From positions 1 through 27,802 of the forward strand of contig DAOKYU010000017.1 in the NCBI GenBank assembly GCA_035325995.1: DNA of 27,802 nt, in the 5' to 3' direction. The DNA is from Thermodesulfobacteriota bacterium. GTDB taxonomy: Bacteria; Desulfobacterota_D; UBA1144; Nemesobacterales; UBA2774. Positions 22,173-27,802 of this stretch are shown in pieces (the stretch's first letter is position 1; every line of letters begins with the position of its first letter). The translations under genes and the position numbers were made by a program. The notes under the pieces are model-generated. The model saw nothing but the letters and a program-made list of their open reading frames with translations. It did not search any database and was not told the DNA's origin.

Positions 22173-22589
22173 TTGAAGCTTTCAAAAGAGCAAATGGATC
22201 ACATGATAGACGAGCATTTCGGTTTCGAGGCCGCGGACGACGTCGAAGGGGTGTTGTCCACGCTGTCGCAGGACGTGATACACGACATAGTCGGCATGCC
22301 GACGGGGCCGACGGTCGGCCCCGAAAACGCCAGGGGATTCTACGAGCACCTCTTCGCCGACCTCTCGGACGGGAAGGTGAGCTGCATACGCAGGCTCTAC
22401 GGCGACAACTTCCTCGTTGACGAATCGCTCTGGGAGGGGAGGGCTCCGGGGAGGCCGTTCGGCATTCCGGGGAACGGCCGGCCGCTCAGCTTCCGCCTGC
22501 TCCACGTCGTCGAATTCTCGGGCGACGGTCTCATAAAGCGCGAGAACGTCTGGATAGACCTCGCCGCTATACTGCAGCAGCTCCAGTGA
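22173..22589 (+). CDS. SnoaL/NTF2-like protein
   Basis: The 138-residue product has the helix-strand order of the NTF2 fold. It opens with MIDEHFGFEAADDVEGVLST, then DVIHDIVGMPTGPTVGPENARGFYEHLFADL, and closes with LSFRLLHVVEFSGDGLIKRENVWIDL, the 'F-x-G-D-G-L-I-x-x-E-x-x-W-x-D' pattern of SnoaL-like proteins. These act as cyclases, isomerases or ligand carriers; the substrate here is unknown. Translation begins at TTG 22173, supported by AAGGAGGGG 5-7 bp upstream. Its stop TGA shares one base with the next ATG, coupling it to a TetR regulator that probably controls the pair. Confidence 0.82.
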   Translation: MKLSKEQMDHMIDEHFGFEAADDVEGVLSTLSQDVIHDIVGMPTGPTVGPENARGFYEHLFADLSDGKVSCIRRLYGDNFLVDESLWEGRAPGRPFGIPGNGRPLSFRLLHVVEFSGDGLIKRENVWIDLAAILQQLQ

Positions 22590-23251
22590 TGCCGGCGATG
22601 AAAATGGAAAACAAGGGCCGCGTAAATCAGCGTAAGAGAACGAGGAACGACATACTCCTGGCCGCCGGGCGTCTCCTCTCCGAGGGAAAGTCTCCTACGA
22701 TGGACGAAGTCGCCGAGGAGGCGATGGTCTCGCGCGCCACGGCGTACCGCTACTTCCCCTCGCTCGAAGGGCTCCTCGTCGAAGCCCCGATCCACGGCGG
22801 CGTGCCCAACCCCGGCGAAATATTCTCGGACGGCTCCATCGAAGGGCCCGAGGACAGGGTGGACGCCATGGAATCCGCCCTCCACGATATGATGTACGAC
22901 AACGAGCTCCAGCTCCGCGCGCTTATGCTGAACTCGCTCAAGCTGTCGCTCGAGAACGGCGGGGGCGTGCCCGTTCGGCAGAGCCGGAGGATGGGGTTCA
23001 TCGAGGCCGCGCTCGAACCCGCCCGCGCGAAGCTCGGCAAAAAGAGCTACAAGAGGCTCTCGGCCGCGCTCTGCCTCTTCTTCGGGCCCGAATCGATGAT
23101 AGTCTTCAAGGACGTGCTCCCGCTGGGGAAGGACGAGGCGAGGAGGGTGAAAAGCTGGGGAGTGCGGACGCTGGTGCGGGCGGCGATTGAGGAATCCTCG
23201 AACGGCGCCGCGAAGCCGAAGAGGAAAAATCCGGGAAGGGGTAAGAAATGA
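22589..23251 (+). CDS. TetR-family transcriptional regulator
   Basis: The 220-residue protein has an N-terminal TetR DNA-binding domain: RTRNDILLAAGRLLSEGKSP, then TMDEVAEEAMVSRATAYRYF (about 38-56), where SRATAYRYF is the recognition helix. The C-terminal ligand domain is helical and not recognisable as to ligand. The end is basic (KPKRKNPGRGKK). ATG 22589 overlaps the TGA of the SnoaL-like gene by one base. As with most TetR proteins it likely represses its own operon through the promoter at 22112-22140, and an effector would relieve it. Confidence 0.88.
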   Translation: MPAMKMENKGRVNQRKRTRNDILLAAGRLLSEGKSPTMDEVAEEAMVSRATAYRYFPSLEGLLVEAPIHGGVPNPGEIFSDGSIEGPEDRVDAMESALHDMMYDNELQLRALMLNSLKLSLENGGGVPVRQSRRMGFIEAALEPARAKLGKKSYKRLSAALCLFFGPESMIVFKDVLPLGKDEARRVKSWGVRTLVRAAIEESSNGAAKPKRKNPGRGKK

Positions 23252-23287
23252 ATTCAGTATATTGTTTCGCCGCTTTTTTTAATCCGC

Positions 23288-23313
23288 CATTCTGAGCTTG
23301 ACTCGGAATCTCG
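23288..23313. repeat. palindromic dispersed repeat, copy 3
   Basis: CATTCTGAGCTTGACTCGG followed by AATCTCGCTTTTAA matches the copy at 6198-6226 and the reverse complement of 4414-4442. A CTCCCCC/TTCAAGGG block at about 23347-23362 adds the second common palindrome type. The 160-bp gap lies between convergent genes. Confidence 0.55.
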
Positions 23314-23411
23314 CTTTTAATTTCTATTCGTCACTCCTACCTCGATCCTCCCCCTTCAAGGGTGAGGAGAGTGCAGGATTTCTTCCCTCTGTCGAAATGA
23401 CGATATCATCC

Positions 23412-24257
23412 CTACTGCTTAATTCCTCCGATGATTCCCTTGAGCGCCGCCTGGAGGTCGGCCGGGAGTATGACGAGCTTCGAGTTCTGCGAGCTCGCCG
23501 CCTTGCTCACGGCGTCGATATATTTCTCGCCCAGGAGGAACAGCACCGGCAGCTCGTTATCCTTGACGGCCTGCGTAACCTTGTCGATCGCCGCCTGGCT
23601 CGCCTCGGCGAGGACCACCTGCGCCTCGGCGTCGCGCCGCGAAGCCTCCAGCCTGCCGTCCGCTTCGAGAATGGCCGCCGTCTTCTGCCCTTCGGCCCTC
23701 GTCACTGTCGCCCTCCTTCCCCTCTCGGCTGCGGCCTGCTCCTCCATCGCCCTCTGCATCGTCTCCGAAGGATTGATGTCCTGGATCTCGACCGTCTTCA
23801 GCGTGATGCCCCAGTCGGCTATGTCGTCGGATATAGCCTCCTTCAGCCTCGCCTTAATCTGGTCTCTCGAAGAGAGGGCGTCGTCAAGGTCCATCTCGCC
23901 CACTATCGAACGGAGCGACGTCTGCACGAGGTTCTGAATCGCTATCCTGTAATTCTCGACGCCGTACACAGCCTTCTCCGGCGAGACGATGTTGATGTAG
24001 GCGACGGCGTTCACTATCATCACCGCGTTGTCTTTCGTGATGACGTCCTGCGACGGGATGTCGAGCACGATGTCCTTTGTCGTAACCTTATAGGCTATCG
24101 AATCGACGTAGGGGATTATTATGTTGAGCCCCGGACCGAGCGTCTTGTTATACTTCCCGAGCCGCTGGACGATGTGCTTGAAGCCCTGGGGCACTATCCT
24201 CACGCCGGCCATTATCGTTATAATCACGAGCACTACGAATACTATGACGACCCACAT
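23412..24257 (-). CDS. SPFH/stomatin-like membrane protein (QmcA type)
   Basis: The 281-residue protein has one N-terminal transmembrane helix (about residues 2-20), then the SPFH domain: GVRIVPQGFKHIVQRLGKYN, PGLNIIIPYVDSI and TKDNAVMIVNAVAYINI. After it comes an Ala/Glu-rich coiled coil (AMEEQAAAERGRRATVTRAE), which oligomerises. It belongs to the stomatin/QmcA group of membrane-organising proteins often linked to proteases or NfeD partners. GAGGAG lies ~7 bp before ATG 24257. The NfeD gene ends 16 bp upstream, so they form a two-gene operon, as in E. coli qmcA-ybbK. Confidence 0.92.
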   Translation of the reverse strand: MWVVIVFVVLVIITIMAGVRIVPQGFKHIVQRLGKYNKTLGPGLNIIIPYVDSIAYKVTTKDIVLDIPSQDVITKDNAVMIVNAVAYINIVSPEKAVYGVENYRIAIQNLVQTSLRSIVGEMDLDDALSSRDQIKARLKEAISDDIADWGITLKTVEIQDINPSETMQRAMEEQAAAERGRRATVTRAEGQKTAAILEADGRLEASRRDAEAQVVLAEASQAAIDKVTQAVKDNELPVLFLLGEKYIDAVSKAASSQNSKLVILPADLQAALKGIIGGIKQ

Positions 24258-24273
24258 TGCGAATCTCCTCTTT

Positions 24274-24735
24274 TTATACGGGGTTTCTTTTTTCGACTAT
24301 GAGAGTGTTGCCGGATATATCCATTATATATACGCTATCCCCTATCGATACCTCGTCCGTGGATATGAAAAGCCATTCGCTCGACCCGAGCACCGGCCTC
24401 GTGAAGCGCACCTTCCCGTGGCCCTTTTCGTCCGGAGGGGTTACGACTGTACCCCTCTCGCCGAGGACGGCCTCGCGCCCGACCCCGGCGCTCGTCCTGT
24501 CGGGGGCGATTTTCCTGAAGTACCTGAACCAGAGGAACGTCATGACGGAGGACGCGGCGGCCCACGCCGCGAGCTGCCACGGGAGCGGCATCCCGGGGAC
24601 GAAGAAGAGGAGCGTCGCGACCGCCAGCGCGCCGAGGCCGAACCAGAATATCGTGAAGCTCGGCAGGAGCAGCTCGGCGATGATGAGCAGCATCCCGAAA
24701 ACGAGCCAGTGCCAGTAAGCGATTTCGAAACCCAT
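24274..24735 (-). CDS. NfeD-family (short, YbbK-like) membrane protein
   Basis: The 153-residue protein has hydrophobic segments at about 8-30, 30-47 and 50-70 (YWHWLVFGMLLIIAELLLPS, FTIFWFGLGALAVATLLFFV, LPWQLAAWAAASSVMTFLWF). A soluble C-terminal domain follows, with LGERGTVVTPP, GKVRFTRPVL and SIGDSVYIMDISGNTLIVEK, the OB-fold of NfeD proteins. It partners with the SPFH protein encoded next. AAGGAGG precedes ATG 24735 by 7 bp. It is the short form without the serine-protease domain. Confidence 0.9.
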   Translation of the reverse strand: MGFEIAYWHWLVFGMLLIIAELLLPSFTIFWFGLGALAVATLLFFVPGMPLPWQLAAWAAASSVMTFLWFRYFRKIAPDRTSAGVGREAVLGERGTVVTPPDEKGHGKVRFTRPVLGSSEWLFISTDEVSIGDSVYIMDISGNTLIVEKRNPV

Positions 24736-24771
24736 AGGGCGTCCTCCTTTCGGCGGCGTGAAGGATGATAA

Positions 24772-24777
24772 ATTATA
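24772..24777 (-). promoter_or_regulatory. -10 box for the NfeD/SPFH operon
   Basis: TATAAT on the minus strand lies 37 bp upstream of the NfeD start, in the divergent 187-bp gap. No clear -35 was identified. Confidence 0.4.
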
Positions 24778-24873
24778 ATGTAAGTTTCCGTCTTTCTAAA
24801 CGGCGTTCCGCGGCCCGGCTTCGGTGCTCTCCCGCGTCGCCGAAATATTAATGCGGGCTTCACACTTTACGCT

Positions 24874-24879
24874 TATAAT
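24874..24879 (+). promoter_or_regulatory. -10 box for the alkaline phosphatase gene
   Basis: TATAAT lies 44 bp before ATG 24923. No good -35 exists at normal spacing, which would suit an activator-dependent promoter. A Pho-like TTAA array as at 20271 is not seen here. Confidence 0.4.
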
Positions 24880-24922
24880 TTTATTCGTGCGGCCGCGCGC
24901 GCCGCGCCGGAGCGAGCAAGAT

Positions 24923-26773
24923 ATGAGGGCCATACTTTCCATACTGTTTATATTATCGGCGGCCGGCTTCTTCATCTCATGCGAACGGACGGGCGATACG
25001 GCCCCCTCGCGTACGGAGCCTCCGCCGCTGGCGACCGACGGGCCCTCCGCGAAGCAGCCCCGCCCGACGCTAAGGCCCGACGGCGGCAACCCCGAGAACG
25101 TCCCCCCGCGCCTCGTCGTCGGCATAGTCGTCGACCAGATGCGCTACGATTTTCTTACGCGCTTCTGGGACGAGTACGGCGACGACGGGTTCAAGCGGCT
25201 CGTCGGCGAGGGGTTCAGCTTCGGCAACGCCCGGCTCGATTACGTCCCGACGACGACGTGCCCGGGCCACGCCTCGATATACACGGGCGCGCCGCCGTCG
25301 GTCCACGGCATCATCGGCAACGACTGGTTCGACAGGGACCTGGGCGGGGAAATATACTGCGCCTACGACAAAACGGCCTCCCTCGTCGGGGGCGGCGAGG
25401 GCCTGGGGAAAGTAACGGGTATGCGCTCGCCCCGTAAAATGCTGACGACGACGGTCACCGACGAGATAAAGCTCGCGAGCGGCATGCAGTCCATCGTCAT
25501 CGGCATCTCGGAGAAAGACAGGGCCGCCATAATGCCCGCCGGGCACCTCGGCGACGCCGCCTACTGGCTCGACGCCGCGAGCGGCGAGTGGGTGACGAGC
25601 ACGTACTACTATAGGAACGATAAAAACGGCGAAGCGCCGGAGCTGCCGGCGTGGGTTAAAAACTTCAACTCAGAAAATTCCGCCGAAAAATACCTCGCCC
25701 GGCCAGGGATAGACGGCGAGTGGAACACGCTCCTCGACATTTCGGAATATGAAGAAAGCGCGGACGACGGCAGCCCGTACGAAAAGTCGATAAGCGGGAA
25801 GGACGAGGCCACGGGCGAATACAGAAAGCCCGTTTTCCCTTACGTCCTCAAGGACGTCCTCGCCCAAAACCCGGCGGACACCGGGGGCATGTACGGCCGG
25901 CTCATCACGGCGACGCCGTTCGGCAACTCGCTGACGAAGGACTTCGCCGTCGCGGCAGTCGAGGGGGCGGGGCTCGGGAAGGACGGGGTCACGGACTTCC
26001 TCGCGGTCAGCTTCTCTTCGACCGACATAATCGGCCACTACTACGGCCCGAGATCCGTCGAAGTCGAGGACACGTACCTCAGGCTCGACCGCGACATCGC
26101 GGCCCTCCTGGAGTCGCTCGACAGGCTCGTCGGCGAGGGGAACTACCTCGTATTCCTGACGGCCGATCACGGCGTCGTAGACGTGCCGCTCTCGCTCGAG
26201 GACGCAGGCGTCCCTGCCGGATACTTCACTGAAGACGACGAGCTGATAACGATGCTGAACGCGCACCTCGCGAAGGTATACGGCCCGGCGGGCGGAAAGC
26301 TCGTCCTCGCCTATAGCAACCAGCAGGTCTATCTCGACCGCGACCTGATACGCTCGAAGCTCCGGGCGGGCGTCGCCGACGTGGAGCGCGAAACGGCGGA
26401 CTTCCTGCTCACGCTCCCCGGGGTCGCAGACGCCGTCACGGCTACGGAGCTCCGCGGCGCGGACTTCACGACGGGCCCGCGCGCCCTCGTCGAGAACGGC
26501 TACAACATGAAGCGTTCGGGCGACGTCGCCGTCGTAATGGAGCCCGCGTGGATTGAGTACAAGGCCCGCTACGGCAAGAGGGGCACGACTCACGGCGCGC
26601 CGTACACCTACGACACGCACGTGCCGCTCGTATTCTACGGGTGGAAAATACGGCGCGGCTCTTCGATGCGTCCCGTCGGCATAACGGACGCCGCCCCGAC
26701 AGTCTCGGCGCTCCTCGGCGTCCCGTTCCCGAACGGCGCCACGGGCCAGCCGCTCGTCGAGCTGTTTCAGTAA
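24923..26773 (+). CDS. PafA-like alkaline phosphatase lipoprotein
   Basis: ATG 24923 is chosen because MRAILSILFILSAAGFFISC is a complete lipoprotein signal with Cys20; GGAG lies 10 bp upstream. The 616-residue product matches the type I phosphodiesterase/alkaline phosphatase superfamily in PafA form. VVGIVVDQMRYDFL has the first metal-binding Asp. DYVPTTTCPGHASIYTG has the nucleophilic Thr among residues 110-112. SFSSTDIIGHYYGP and FLTADHGVVDVP supply the remaining Asp and His ligands. The enzyme releases phosphate from a wide range of monoesters at the cell surface, independent of calcium-type PhoX. It divides a promoter region with the NfeD operon. Confidence 0.9.
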   Translation: MRAILSILFILSAAGFFISCERTGDTAPSRTEPPPLATDGPSAKQPRPTLRPDGGNPENVPPRLVVGIVVDQMRYDFLTRFWDEYGDDGFKRLVGEGFSFGNARLDYVPTTTCPGHASIYTGAPPSVHGIIGNDWFDRDLGGEIYCAYDKTASLVGGGEGLGKVTGMRSPRKMLTTTVTDEIKLASGMQSIVIGISEKDRAAIMPAGHLGDAAYWLDAASGEWVTSTYYYRNDKNGEAPELPAWVKNFNSENSAEKYLARPGIDGEWNTLLDISEYEESADDGSPYEKSISGKDEATGEYRKPVFPYVLKDVLAQNPADTGGMYGRLITATPFGNSLTKDFAVAAVEGAGLGKDGVTDFLAVSFSSTDIIGHYYGPRSVEVEDTYLRLDRDIAALLESLDRLVGEGNYLVFLTADHGVVDVPLSLEDAGVPAGYFTEDDELITMLNAHLAKVYGPAGGKLVLAYSNQQVYLDRDLIRSKLRAGVADVERETADFLLTLPGVADAVTATELRGADFTTGPRALVENGYNMKRSGDVAVVMEPAWIEYKARYGKRGTTHGAPYTYDTHVPLVFYGWKIRRGSSMRPVGITDAAPTVSALLGVPFPNGATGQPLVELFQ

Positions 26774-27008
26774 GACGCAAGGGCGTACGCCCCCCGCGCA
26801 TCTCCACTTTATTATCGTCTATGGCGCGGGCCCGGGACGGAGAGGATCGGGAACGGCGTCAATCCGTTCCTCCCCGCCCCGTTCGCCGGCGGACGGCGAG
26901 AATAATATTTACACGCCGGTATCTCTTTTGCTCCGGATCTACTCTACATGATATGCAGGCGTTTTATTCCCGACTGATTTACGCAGCATGCGTAGCGTGG
27001 AGACTCGA

Positions 27009-27584
27009 ATGAGCAAGGGAAGGCTTGAAGCGTTCAGCGACGGCGTCATCGCCATAATCATCACCATAATGGTGCTGGAGCTCAGGATACCGCACGAGGC
27101 CGGCCCGGACGCCCTTCGCCCGCTGGCGCCGAAGTTCCTCAGTTACGTGCTCAGCTTCATCTTCGTCGGGATATACTGGAACAACCACCACCATCTATTC
27201 CAGGCCGCCGGGCAGGTTAGCGGCCGCGTCCTGTGGGCCAACCTGAACCTCCTCTTCTGGCTGTCGCTGATACCGTTCGTCACGGGATGGATGGGCGAGA
27301 ACCACTTCGCCGCCTGGCCGGTCGCGCTTTACGGAGCGGACTTGTTGATAGCCGGGCTCGCTTATCTCGTCCTCACCCGTGTTCTCATAAAATGCCACGG
27401 CGCGGATTCCACACTGGGGGCGGCGATCGGCCGCGACTTCAAGGGGAAGGCGAGCCTCGTGCTTTACGCCGCTGCGATACCGCTTGCCTTCGTGAGCCCG
27501 TGGATCGCCTGCGGCCTGTACGTTGCGGGCGTCGCCATGTGGCTCATCCCCGACAGCCGAATCGAGAAGAGAATGGCCGTGTAG
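27009..27584 (+). CDS. TMEM175/DUF1211-family potassium channel-like protein
   Basis: The 191-residue protein begins MSKGRLEAFSDGVIAIIITI. RxxxFSDG in the first transmembrane helix is the hallmark of TMEM175-type channels. About six hydrophobic helices follow, including YVLSFIFVGIYWNNHHHLF and LNLLFWLSLIPFVTGWM, which match the family pattern. These proteins form K+ leak channels at the membrane. ATG 27009 is preferred over the upstream GTG/ATG because GGAG (26999-27002) lies 6 bp before it and it gives the usual start of the first helix. No partner gene lies next to it. Confidence 0.9.
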   Translation: MSKGRLEAFSDGVIAIIITIMVLELRIPHEAGPDALRPLAPKFLSYVLSFIFVGIYWNNHHHLFQAAGQVSGRVLWANLNLLFWLSLIPFVTGWMGENHFAAWPVALYGADLLIAGLAYLVLTRVLIKCHGADSTLGAAIGRDFKGKASLVLYAAAIPLAFVSPWIACGLYVAGVAMWLIPDSRIEKRMAV

Positions 27585-27715
27585 ACCGTCCGGGCGGGTA
27601 ACCGGGGACGAAGAAGCGCTGGCTTCTTCATGCAAAGTCTGTCCGTTTGCGCGCGTATTCTTTTAATAACGCTGTGTGTTCCTTATTTGTGTTTCCTTCA
27701 ACTGTGTATTCCTTA

Positions 27716-27745
27716 GGGGTCAAAATTTGACCCCCCGGGGGGTCA
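27716..27745. repeat. nested palindromes beside the putative IS end
   Basis: GGGGTCAAAATTTGACCCC (27716-27734) and TGACCCCCCGGGGGGTCA (27728-27745) are overlapping palindromes, the second perfect over 18 bp. They adjoin the IS-like end at 27751. Three related GTGTxTTCCTTA units occupy about 27672-27715. Confidence 0.65.
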
Positions 27746-27750
27746 TTATC

Positions 27751-27802
27751 TGTACAGACCTGGGACATAGGTTACAGGTGTTCGGAGACATGGGTAACAG
27801 TT
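27751..27802. mobile_element. probable end of an IS481-type insertion sequence (cut by window edge)
   Basis: TGTACAGACCTGGGACATAG followed by two imperfect direct repeats, GGGACATAGGTTACAG and GAGACATGGGTAACAG, resembles the terminal repeat I associate with IS481-family elements. The transposase gene would lie beyond the window, so the call rests on pattern memory only. Confidence 0.45.

Noticed and set aside
27610..27629. GAAGAAGC/GCTTCTTC hairpin as terminator for the channel gene
   Set aside because: The 8-bp stem is perfect but is not followed by a T-tract.

Overview
The window is about 27.8 kb of mostly GC-rich, gene-dense bacterial DNA. It encodes lipoproteins, an OmpA-type protein, an IPTL-CTERM sorted protein and an SPFH/NfeD pair, so the host is a Gram-negative bacterium. 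Heavy use of ATA (Ile) and AGG (Arg) codons, together with dispersed palindromic repeats, suggests an uncultured deltaproteobacterium-like or related lineage. I cannot fix the taxon from sequence alone. The first ~590 bases are clearly AT-rich and look foreign. The last ~50 bases resemble the end of an IS481-type insertion sequence.

Layout. 1-590: AT-rich segment with one unknown gene. 590-4308 (minus strand): M64-type metallopeptidase, YVTN beta-propeller protein with an IPTL-CTERM tail, SigZ-like ECF sigma factor, and a 38-residue metallothionein-like protein with 13 cysteines. 4708-5841: SAM methyltransferase and a 52-residue secreted peptide followed by a strong terminator. 5919-7324: no convincing gene; four copies of a ~110-bp repeat plus other dispersed palindromes.

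7325-15674 is the most interesting region. A PqqD-like protein is followed at once by an HprK-related kinase with an apparent AUA start. Next come six genes sharing a nearly identical ~50-residue leader with a twin-arginine motif, a hydrophobic stretch and an ANA cleavage-like site. Behind the leader, four carry only 3-10 residues, one carries a collagen-like G-X-Y tail and one carries a Hint (hedgehog/intein) domain. Three glycosyltransferases lie between the Hint gene and the other five leader genes, and a PF14907-type nucleotidyltransferase closes the block. This looks like a peptide-modification (RiPP-like) locus of the poorly understood HprK-related/PqqD type, with a multi-copy Tat-like precursor family. 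Its product is unknown.

15746-18053 (minus): PPOX-fold flavin/F420 protein, short-chain dehydrogenase, type IB topoisomerase. 18385-21850 (minus): UshA-type metallophosphatase/5'-nucleotidase lipoprotein preceded by a Pho-box-like array of four TTAA-centred repeats at exact 11-bp spacing, a lipocalin-like lipoprotein, and an OmpA-type lipoprotein. 22173-23251 (plus): SnoaL-like protein and TetR regulator, translationally coupled behind a near-consensus sigma-70 promoter. 23412-24735 (minus): SPFH protein and NfeD. 24923-26773 (plus): PafA-like alkaline phosphatase lipoprotein. 27009-27584 (plus): TMEM175/DUF1211-type channel. Phosphate scavenging is thus represented twice, by the UshA-like and PafA-like enzymes.
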